DNA from: Chitinophaga pinensis
Lineage (GTDB): Bacteria > Planctomycetota > Phycisphaerae > Phycisphaerales > SM1A02
Length of the DNA stretch: 6,618 nt
Direction: 5' to 3'
NCBI GenBank assembly: GCA_943329105.2
Contig: CALQCP020000134.1
Span: 1-6,618 of the forward strand
Positions within the stretch are counted from its first letter, which is position 1; each line of letters opens with the position of its first letter. The position numbers and the translations under genes were made by a program. The notes under the pieces were generated by a model, which had not been told where the DNA came from, did not search any database, and saw only the letters and a list, made by a program, of their open reading frames with translations. Shown here piece by piece: positions 1-5,711 of this stretch.

Positions 1-401
1 GACTTGGTGAATGGGTTTGGCTTCTGGAAGACCATGCCCACGCGGCGACGCAGTTCCACCACATCGAGCGACCGGCTGAGCAAGTCATCGCCGTGCAGGG
101 TCAGGGTGCCGCTGGCGCGCGCGCCCGGAATCGGATCGTTCATCCGGTTTATCCAGCGCAGAAAGGTGCTCTTGCCGCAGCCGGATGGCCCGATCAACGC
201 GGTCACGCGGCACTTGGGAATCTCCAACGAGATGCCCTTGAGTGCCTGCACACTGCCGTACCAACTGTCCAAACCATGAGCGCGGATGGCAATTTCTTGT
301 GCGTCGGCAACAGGCGCTACCACCGCAGCCGGTACGACCACTGGTGTGGCAGGCTTGATGTCAATGTTTCGTGGCGGGGGTGCGTTGGGGGGAGTGGTCA
401 T
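1..401 (-). CDS. pstB: Phosphate import ATP-binding protein PstB, partial (N-terminal 133 residues)
   Basis: This is the ATPase subunit of the Pst phosphate importer; it hydrolyses ATP on the cytoplasmic face of the PstC/PstA channel. Translating the minus strand from ATG 401-399 gives 133 complete codons, open to the window edge. The Walker A motif GPSGCGKST lies at residues 71-79, and the Q-loop segment GMVFQKPNPF, very typical of PstB, at 122-131. The signature motif, Walker B and H-loop lie beyond the edge, so the C-terminal half cannot be assessed. The start follows the pstA stop by 19 bases with no convincing Shine-Dalgarno. From this ATG the protein carries an N-terminal tail rich in Pro, Ala and Val (residues 1-35), which puts Walker A almost 30 residues later than in E. 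coli PstB. GTG codons at 341-339 and 323-321 would shorten the tail. The family call is very secure; the exact start is less so. Confidence 0.95.
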   Translation of the reverse strand, partial: MTTPPNAPPPRNIDIKPATPVVVPAAVVAPVADAQEIAIRAHGLDSWYGSVQALKGISLEIPKCRVTALIGPSGCGKSTFLRWINRMNDPIPGARASGTLTLHGDDLLSRSLDVVELRRRVGMVFQKPNPFTK

Positions 402-420
402 GGAATGCTCGTGGTCGGCA

Positions 421-1416
421 TTAGCCGTTGGCACGTTGCAGGCGATGGCGGATGATGACCGCCAAGGCATTGAGTGTAAGGAGGACGGCGAGCAACACGA
501 TGATGCCGGCAGCGGCCAACTCATGGAATCCAGATTGCTGGCGCATGGACCAGTTATAGATTTGCAGAGGTAGCACAGTGAAATCGCTCATCAGATTGCT
601 TGGCGTGGAGCGAATGAACAGCGGAACGCCGAGTACCAGAATGGGTGCGGCTTCACCGATGGCACGGCTCATGGCCAAGATGCCGCCGGTCATGATCATG
701 GGGATCGACGCCGGAAGGGTGATATTCCAAGTGGTTTGCCACTGTGTGGCACCCAGCGCCAGCGCAGCCGTGCGCAAGCTGCCTGGCACCGTACGCAACG
801 CCTCTTGGCTGGAAACGATGACGATCGGCAACACCACCAGCATCAACGTCAGTCCGCCGGCGAGCACGCCGTTGCCGAACGGCAGTTGCAGATAGAAGAA
901 CGACTCCGGTTGTCCGAAGGTGATCGGATCCTCGCTGTTTGCCGTACCGAATGCGCGTGCGAATGCAGTCAGGCCAAGGATTCCGTAGACAATGGACGGA
1001 ACGCCGGCGAGATTAGCGATGTTGAGTTGGATGAAACTTCGAAAGCGGGATCGCTTGGAAAATTCTTCCAAGTAGATGGCGGTGCCCACGCCGATCGGTA
1101 ACGCCGCTACCGCGCAAATCACGCACACCCAGATGCTGCCCCACAAGGGCGCGCGTACGCCGGCTTCCTCGGTCTTCCGGCTCGCAAACGCGGAGAGGAA
1201 TTGCCACGACAATCGCGCGTGGCCATCCTGCCAAATAGAGACGAGGAGAATCACCAAGAGCAACACCGCGAGCGCGGTGAACGCAATGCATACGCCAAGG
1301 AACGTACGGTCAACGATGCGTCGACCCACTTGTGATGTTGGCGTTGCCGCGGCAACAATCTCGCCCGGCGTCCGAGTCCGGGTAGTGGATTGCGCGCGTC
1401 CGCCGAGGGAATGCAT
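421..1416 (-). CDS. pstA: Phosphate ABC transporter permease PstA
   Basis: This inner-membrane subunit pairs with PstC to form the phosphate channel. The 331-residue protein shows about six hydrophobic segments, near residues 39-62, 90-115, 128-156, 181-203, 236-265 and 299-322. The cytoplasmic EAA-type loop that docks on PstB is visible at about 210-245, including SLRTAALALGATQW, followed by the family-typical MSRAIGEAAP at 249-258. A polar N-terminal tail of about 37 residues precedes the first membrane segment; at 331 residues the protein is somewhat longer than E. coli PstA, and the tail accounts for this. I chose the ATG at 1416-1414, which overlaps the pstC stop in TGATG and has GAGGAA 8 bases upstream, the best ribosome site in the window. 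A GTG one codon earlier (1419) is possible. The overlap implies translational coupling with pstC. The stop is TAA at 423-421. PstA rather than PstC is supported by position and by the RAIGEAAP motif. Confidence 0.95.
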   Translation of the reverse strand: MHSLGGRAQSTTRTRTPGEIVAAATPTSQVGRRIVDRTFLGVCIAFTALAVLLLVILLVSIWQDGHARLSWQFLSAFASRKTEEAGVRAPLWGSIWVCVICAVAALPIGVGTAIYLEEFSKRSRFRSFIQLNIANLAGVPSIVYGILGLTAFARAFGTANSEDPITFGQPESFFYLQLPFGNGVLAGGLTLMLVVLPIVIVSSQEALRTVPGSLRTAALALGATQWQTTWNITLPASIPMIMTGGILAMSRAIGEAAPILVLGVPLFIRSTPSNLMSDFTVLPLQIYNWSMRQQSGFHELAAAGIIVLLAVLLTLNALAVIIRHRLQRANG

Positions 1417-2387
1417 CACTCGTATTCCTCTCGGAATGCGCGGAGGAACAGGTTTCCAACCACAGTGAGCGCAAGCGTGATGACGAAGAGGATCGTGGCG
1501 ACTGCGAAACTTGACTTGTATTCAATGCCATACGCGGGGGCGTCGCCGGTAAAGATCTGCACCATGTACGCGGTCATGGTTTGCACCTCATGCGCAGGAT
1601 TGAAGGTCATGCTGGCTAGTCCGCCGGCTGCAAGCGCCACAATCATGGTTTCGCCGATGGCGCGGGTGATGGCTAACAACCAACTGGCCACGATGCCACT
1701 CAGTGCCGCTGGCACAACCACTTTGGTGCTGACATCAAAGCGCGTTCCGCCCATGGCAAACGCAGCGTCTCGCAAGCTGCGGGGTACTGCTCGGAGCGAA
1801 TCTTCGGAGAGACTGGCAACGATCGGCAAGATCATGATTCCAACGGCGAGTCCCGCGCCAAGCGCGTTGAACGTGCCAAAGGACTCGCTGACATGTTCAT
1901 GGAGGAACGGCGTGATGACGGCAAGCGCAAAGAATCCGTAGACAACCGTTGGAATACCTGCAAGTACCTCAAGAATTGGCTTCAGAATGGAGCGGACGCG
2001 CGATGGTGCGTATTCACTGAGATAGATGGCAACCAGTAGTCCAACTGGTAGCGCAAACGCAGCCGCAATGGAAGTGACGAGGAGCGTGCCAGCGATGAGC
2101 GGCCAAATTCCAAAGTGCTTCTCTTCTCCTAAGAGTGGCGCCCATGTGGTGCCAGTGAAGAACTCCCACGCGGAGACTTGCGGCATGGCAAAGAACGAAG
2201 CGCTTTGCACAAGCAGGATCACCAAGATGGTGAAGGTGGTGACGATGGAAAGTAACGCACAGGCGAAGAGGCTGCCGCGAATGACGCGTTCCGTACCGAT
2301 CCGTGCGGCTCGTGAGCGTGCAGTTCCTCGGCGGTTTGCTGCTGCTGCGCGACTGGCGGCGGTGGAGATTTCGGCGACGTTCGGCAT
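1416..2387 (-). CDS. pstC: Phosphate ABC transporter permease PstC
   Basis: This is the second channel subunit of the Pst importer in the inner membrane. From the ATG at 2387-2385 the protein has 323 residues, close to the usual PstC length. Hydrophobic segments lie near 39-66, 94-123, 136-162, 174-192, 225-256 and 294-315. The EAA-type loop for PstB contact is at about 203-245, with SLRDAAFAMGGTRFDV followed by AITRAIGETMIVALAAGG (239-256), a strong PstC signature. The frame stays open upstream to TTG 2468-2466, directly after the pstS stop, so a start there would add 27 residues. I prefer the ATG because the extra residues show no membrane or domain character and their composition looks non-coding, but neither start has a good Shine-Dalgarno. 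The gene ends in TGA at 1418-1416, sharing a base with the pstA start. Confidence 0.93.
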   Translation of the reverse strand: MPNVAEISTAASRAAAANRRGTARSRAARIGTERVIRGSLFACALLSIVTTFTILVILLVQSASFFAMPQVSAWEFFTGTTWAPLLGEEKHFGIWPLIAGTLLVTSIAAAFALPVGLLVAIYLSEYAPSRVRSILKPILEVLAGIPTVVYGFFALAVITPFLHEHVSESFGTFNALGAGLAVGIMILPIVASLSEDSLRAVPRSLRDAAFAMGGTRFDVSTKVVVPAALSGIVASWLLAITRAIGETMIVALAAGGLASMTFNPAHEVQTMTAYMVQIFTGDAPAYGIEYKSSFAVATILFVITLALTVVGNLFLRAFREEYE

Positions 2388-2468
2388 GGTTTCAGCGGAA
2401 GGTATCGGGCGGCCGATGTGCCAGTAGCGGGGCGTTGCCCAGCCGGCAGTGCAGGGCGCCAGCACCAA
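2388..2468 (-). other. pstS-pstC intercistronic region with small potential stem-loops
   Basis: This 81-base stretch lies between the pstS stop and the preferred pstC ATG. On the transcribed strand it can form a perfect 5-bp stem with a 4-base loop (ATCGG, CCGC, CCGAT; 2417-2404). A second structure pairs GGC and GCCC (2460-2454) with GGGC and GCC (2440-2431) around a 3-base bulge; alternatively GGGC-AAC-GCCC forms at 2440-2430. No U-tract follows, so it does not look like an intrinsic terminator. Stem-loops after genes for binding proteins often stabilise that part of the mRNA and reduce downstream expression, so such a role is plausible but inferred. The same bases would be coding if pstC starts at TTG 2468. 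Confidence 0.3.
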
Positions 2469-3476
2469 TCATTTGTAGATGTCCGCCAGAATTCCCATGC
2501 GCTCCATGCCGTTTTCGTCCAGCATTTGGGTTCCCAATTTGCTGGCGGCAAGATTCGCTTTGGCGCGCTCGTAGATCACCGTGGGAAGTTTGATGTAACC
2601 AACTTCGGCCGCGAGTTTGGCGCCATTATCCAGCGCGAACGCTGCGTACGCCGCCACGGCAGGCTTGGCCAGCGATGCCTTGTTCACGTAGATGAACAAT
2701 GGTCTGCTGAACGGGGCGTAACTAGCGTCCTCAATGGTTGTCGGCGAGGGCGCAACGGCAGCGCCAGTCTTTGGATTGACTACCGGGACGGCATTCAATT
2801 TGCCCTGATTCTCTGCAAAGTAGGCGTATCCAAAGAACCCAATGGCGTTCTTGTCACCTTCAATGGCGCGCACGATCACATTGTCATCTTCGCTCACACT
2901 GATGTCGGCGCGGATCTTGCCTTCTTTGCCAACGGTGACTTCCTTGAAGTAGTCGAACGTGCCGCTGTCGGTGCCAGGGGAATAGACCTTGATTGCATCG
3001 TCGGGCCAAGACGCATCAACGTCCTTCCATGTCTTGGCAGTCTCATGTGATGCAAAGATTTTTTTCACCTGCGCCATGGTGAGCTGCTTTGCCCAGGTGT
3101 TTCCCTTGTTAGTCACGATGGTGAGCCCATCGAATGCCACTGGCAGTTCAATGAACTCGATCTTGTGACTCTTGCAGGCATCGATCTCTGGCTGCTTGAT
3201 GCAGCGCGAGGCGTTCGATATATCGGTCTCACCGTTGCCAAAGCGCTTGAAGCCGCCACCGGTTCCGGACATTCCCACGGTCACGTTGACTCCGGGAGCC
3301 ACTTTGGAGAACTCTTCGGCGACGGCTTCCGCAATCAGATACACGGTGGACGATCCGTCAACGCGCACCGCACCTTTCAGATTCTTGGGATCTTGCTTGA
3401 GTGTCGCTGGGGATGCAGCGATCGACACCAGAACGGCGGCTACGAGAAAGGCGTTGATCGCTCGGATGGGTCGCAT
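2469..3476 (-). CDS. pstS: Phosphate-binding protein PstS, secreted
   Basis: This is the extracytoplasmic receptor that binds inorganic phosphate and delivers it to PstC/PstA. It has 335 residues from ATG 3476-3474. The N-terminus is a classic secretion signal: basic start (MRPIR), hydrophobic core at about 8-21, and a likely cleavage site near residues 21-25. There is no lipobox cysteine, so a soluble periplasmic protein is expected. Phosphate-contact motifs of the family follow: VDGSSTV at 39-45, SGTGGGF at 70-76, the DISNASR segment at 85-91, and SPGTDSGTFDYF at 166-177. Two cysteines (92 and 101) lie close together and could pair. The binding motifs, especially DISNASR and TDSGTFDYF, resemble the cyanobacterial SphX/PstS type more than E. 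coli PstS. Upstream lies a 57-base gap after phoR; only a weak GAGAA precedes the ATG. The gene ends in TGA, in frame with pstC. Confidence 0.95.
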   Translation of the reverse strand: MRPIRAINAFLVAAVLVSIAASPATLKQDPKNLKGAVRVDGSSTVYLIAEAVAEEFSKVAPGVNVTVGMSGTGGGFKRFGNGETDISNASRCIKQPEIDACKSHKIEFIELPVAFDGLTIVTNKGNTWAKQLTMAQVKKIFASHETAKTWKDVDASWPDDAIKVYSPGTDSGTFDYFKEVTVGKEGKIRADISVSEDDNVIVRAIEGDKNAIGFFGYAYFAENQGKLNAVPVVNPKTGAAVAPSPTTIEDASYAPFSRPLFIYVNKASLAKPAVAAYAAFALDNGAKLAAEVGYIKLPTVIYERAKANLAASKLGTQMLDENGMERMGILADIYK

Positions 3477-3533
3477 GTGGTTCTCGTTCAGATAGTGTGA
3501 GGCTCGACCACTCCACGCGCTCCATGCGGCCTG
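3477..3533. other. phoR-pstS intergenic gap, no clear promoter
   Basis: These 57 bases separate the phoR stop from the pstS ATG. I see no convincing -10/-35 pair, terminator hairpin or Pho box. A single CTGAAC on the coding strand (3491-3486) matches the core of the repeat found upstream of phoB. The sequence one 11-bp period upstream (CCTCACA) agrees at only four of seven positions, so this is at best a degenerate site. pstS is probably read through from phoBR, perhaps with an added internal promoter I cannot recognise. Confidence 0.4.
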
Positions 3534-4898
3534 TTACGCCGTACGGCGGGCAGGGGAAGGAGAAGTAGGTAGTGTCGCGGGATCATGTTCATTTGGCGTG
3601 TGCAGGGGAGTGGCGTCCGCCAGCGGGAGGCTCTTCACTCGGCCCTCAGTGGTCAGGGGCATCCGAATCCGGAATGTACTGCCGTGATTGGCGTCCGTCC
3701 GGCTTTCAACCTCCGCATAACCGCCGTGGACCATGGCAACGTGCTTCACGATGGCGAGGCCAAGTCCAGTGCCGCCAGAATCACGGCTGCGGGCTCGATC
3801 AACCCGGTAGAAACGCTCAAACAGTCGGTCGCGGTGAATCTCAGGGATGCCCGGACCGTGGTCGGTGACCGAGATGACCGCGTAGCCACCCTCGGCCGCG
3901 GCGGTGACGGCGATCCGCGAATCCGCCGGTCCGTACTTGGCGGCGTTAGAGACCAGATTGGCCACGGCATGCGCCAGGAGTCCAGCGCTTCCAAGTACCC
4001 ACAGGGATGGATCGACCGCAACATCAATCGTCAGGCGCTTCTCCGTGGCAGCGGGGGTGACCTGTTCAACCGCTTCCGCAACGATCCCGGCGATCCGAAC
4101 AGGCGTGCTGGCGATATCGCCGCGGGCTGATGGGTCCTCAAGTGAGGAGAGGAGCAACAGGTCGTCGATGATCGCGCCGAGACGACTGGCACTGCGGGCG
4201 ATGGTTCGTGAGAAGCGGGCAGCGTCCGGCGGAAGCTCAAAGTTTTCCGCTAGTGTTTCTGCATACCCGCGAATGGAAGTGATGGGGGTGCGGAGCTCAT
4301 GGCTCACGTTGGCAACGAACTCGGTTCGCAGTGATTCCAAGCGTCGCAGTTCGGTGCGGTCTTCAAGAACCAGTAGTAGCTGCGCGTTGGCAACATCGCG
4401 CGAAAGTGGGACCACGGAGCAACTCGCGCGGCGCTCGCCAGTGACTGCGGAGAACGGCAGTTCTGCCTCGGCGCGGCGTCCAGTTTCACGGGCGCTTGCA
4501 ATCAGGGTCTCCAGATCGGGACTGCGAACGATCTCAATGAGGAGGCGACCTTCGACGGCGCGTTCGTTTGCATCAAACAGGCGCACTGCGGCTGGGTTAA
4601 TGGTCACGATGCGGTCGACCGAGTCAAGCGCAACGATTCCGACGGGGGCGGTCGCCAAGATCGCACGCAACTCGCTGAGCGCGCCATCAAGTCGAACCGC
4701 TTCGTTGGCTGCTGCTCGTGCGCCGCGAACCGGGTTTGATTCATATCCACCAAGTGCACCAAGCGCGGCTGCAATGCGTCGATGTTCAGCGCGGCGCTGC
4801 AGGAACAGCATGGCAAGCAGCGCTCCGCAGGCGATGGCGACCACGGTTGCCCCAACAAATGGCACGAAATACGAAGCTGCGTCCGTGGTTGGCTGCAT
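3534..4898 (-). CDS. phoR: Phosphate-regulon sensor histidine kinase PhoR
   Basis: This membrane histidine kinase phosphorylates PhoB when phosphate is scarce. It has 454 residues. A single N-terminal membrane segment (about 11-33) follows a very short outside part, so there is no periplasmic sensor domain; as in other PhoR proteins, input probably comes from the Pst complex and PhoU. A linker (34-75) leads to a PAS domain (about 76-185, including APVGIVALDSVDRIVTINPA). The HisKA motif VANVSHELRTPITSIRGY (195-212) has phosphoacceptor His200. The ATPase domain has an N box with Asn314 and Asn318, a G1 motif DHGPG (346-350), an F box LFERFYRVD (359-367) and a G2 motif GGTGLG (375-380), all intact. 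A Pro-rich tail of about 35 residues after the catalytic domain (from about 420) has no motif I recognise. The ATG (4898-4896) lies 14 bases after phoB, without a clear Shine-Dalgarno. The PAS layout and the phoB/pst context make PhoR the best identification. Confidence 0.94.
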   Translation of the reverse strand: MQPTTDAASYFVPFVGATVVAIACGALLAMLFLQRRAEHRRIAAALGALGGYESNPVRGARAAANEAVRLDGALSELRAILATAPVGIVALDSVDRIVTINPAAVRLFDANERAVEGRLLIEIVRSPDLETLIASARETGRRAEAELPFSAVTGERRASCSVVPLSRDVANAQLLLVLEDRTELRRLESLRTEFVANVSHELRTPITSIRGYAETLAENFELPPDAARFSRTIARSASRLGAIIDDLLLLSSLEDPSARGDIASTPVRIAGIVAEAVEQVTPAATEKRLTIDVAVDPSLWVLGSAGLLAHAVANLVSNAAKYGPADSRIAVTAAAEGGYAVISVTDHGPGIPEIHRDRLFERFYRVDRARSRDSGGTGLGLAIVKHVAMVHGGYAEVESRTDANHGSTFRIRMPLTTEGRVKSLPLADATPLHTPNEHDPATLPTSPSPARRTA

Positions 4899-4912
4899 GG
4901 ATGCGTGAAACG

Positions 4913-5626
4913 CTACTCGACTGCCACGAGGGACTCACCGAACCGGTACCCGACGCCACGGACGGTTTCGACGCACCCGGCGAGTTCGCCGAGTTTCTTG
5001 CGCAGGGCCGTGACGTGCACATCAATGGTGCGGCTGGAGAGGATGACATTGCGGCCATGCACTGCGGCGATGATTTGATCGCGCGTTCGGACGAACCCCG
5101 GGCGTTGCGCCAAGTGATTCAGGATGCCGAACTCGGTGACGGTCAGTTCAACGACGCTGCCATCGACGCTGACCACATGGCGATCGGGATCGATCACCAA
5201 TCGGCGATCGAGGCGTTCGAGGCGGTTGTCATCGCCGGTGTTCTGCTCGTCGAGTTTGCGACGCAACACTGCCCGGACTCGGGCCATCAGAATCCGCGGA
5301 CTGAACGGCTTGACCACGTAGTCATCGGCGCCGATTTCAAGGCCGGTGACGATGTCGGTCTCCTCGCCCTTGGCGGTCACCATGACGATCGGAAGTTCGC
5401 GTGTCTCCGGCCACTGCTTGAGTCGGCGGCAGATTTCCAGGCCTCCGACATCGGGCAGCATGAGGTCCAGGATCAAGAGGTCTGGCGTTTCGCGCTTCAC
5501 TTGATCAAGCGCAACCTTGCCGGTGCCCACGGTGCGGGCGTCCATACCTTCACGGTCGCAGTGGAATCGGATCAGCTCGGCGATGTCGGGCTCGTCTTCA
5601 ACGATCAGGACAGATGGCTTTGCCAT
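4913..5626 (-). CDS. phoB: Phosphate-regulon response regulator PhoB (OmpR family)
   Basis: This DNA-binding response regulator is phosphorylated by PhoR and activates phosphate-starvation genes. It has 237 residues, close to the usual PhoB length of about 230. The receiver domain (about 5-120) has the acidic pocket Glu10/Asp11, phosphoacceptor Asp54 in LILDLMLPD, Thr84 and Lys106 (DDYVVKPF), so it should be fully phosphorylatable. A linker (about 124-140) leads to the winged-helix domain (about 141-232), with LTVTEFGILNHLA at 161-173, the recognition-helix region SSRTIDVHVTALRKKLG at 197-213 and the C-terminal hairpin VRGVGYRF at 222-229. The start ATG (5626-5624) is placed by the conserved receiver start; upstream sequence lacks a good Shine-Dalgarno. 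The gap before it contains the direct repeats described separately, so autoregulation is likely. The stop is TAG at 4915-4913, 14 bases before phoR. Confidence 0.95.
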   Translation of the reverse strand: MAKPSVLIVEDEPDIAELIRFHCDREGMDARTVGTGKVALDQVKRETPDLLILDLMLPDVGGLEICRRLKQWPETRELPIVMVTAKGEETDIVTGLEIGADDYVVKPFSPRILMARVRAVLRRKLDEQNTGDDNRLERLDRRLVIDPDRHVVSVDGSVVELTVTEFGILNHLAQRPGFVRTRDQIIAAVHGRNVILSSRTIDVHVTALRKKLGELAGCVETVRGVGYRFGESLVAVE

Positions 5627-5650
5627 GGGGGTATTGCTCTACTTTGTGGG

Positions 5651-5667
5651 GAGTCAGGGCGAGTCAG
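5651..5667 (-). promoter_or_regulatory. Direct repeat CTGACTC x2 upstream of phoB (possible regulatory half-sites)
   Basis: On the phoB coding strand the heptamer CTGACTC occurs twice, starting at 5667 and 5657, with a 3-base spacer and thus a 10-bp period. The first copy lies exactly 33 bp (three 11-bp turns) from the nearer unit of the CTGAACAC repeat farther upstream. It ends about 24 bases before the phoB ATG, and the following bases include a weak -10-like TAGAGC. It may be part of a multi-unit PhoB site or a coincidence; the 10-bp period fits a PhoB-type site less well than 11 bp. Confidence 0.25.
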
Positions 5668-5689
5668 TTCAGCCGGGCAGTGTGGCGGG

Positions 5690-5711
5690 GCGGTGTTCAG
5701 GTCGTGTTCAG
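5690..5711 (-). promoter_or_regulatory. Candidate Pho box: 11-bp-period direct repeat upstream of phoB
   Basis: On the phoB coding strand two exact copies of CTGAACAC start at 5711 and 5700, spaced 11 bp, giving the units CTGAACACGAC and CTGAACACCGC. PhoB-type regulators bind pairs of direct-repeat heptamers separated by four bases, an 11-bp period, as in the E. coli Pho box (CTGTCAT repeats) and the Streptomyces PHO box (GTTCACC repeats). Here the architecture matches, the first three bases agree with E. coli, and the opposite strand reads GTTCAGG/GTTCAGC, near the Streptomyces unit. The repeat overlaps the anmK stop codon and ends 63 bases before the phoB ATG. I see no convincing -10 at the expected distance, so the function is inferred from spacing, sequence and position. 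Confidence 0.45.

Noticed and set aside
1417..1419. GTG as the pstA start, one codon before the ATG
   Set aside because: The ATG at 1416 has better spacing to GAGGAA and forms the common TGATG coupled overlap; the difference is one residue.
1390..1941. Plus-strand open frame of 183 codons opposite pstC
   Set aside because: Antisense to conserved permease membrane segments and lacking any domain of its own.
2388..2468. Rho-independent terminator after pstS
   Set aside because: The stems are short and no T-tract follows on the transcribed strand, so a terminator is not supported.
3059..3065. Run of seven A on the pstS coding strand, a possible slippage site
   Set aside because: It encodes ordinary Lys-Lys-Ile within a conserved PstS region, with no downstream stimulatory structure or useful alternative frame.
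3904..4908. Plus-strand open frame (334 codons) opposite phoR
   Set aside because: The product is Ser/Arg/Ala-rich with no motif, and it lies entirely opposite the conserved PAS and kinase domains; a mirror of phoR codon bias.
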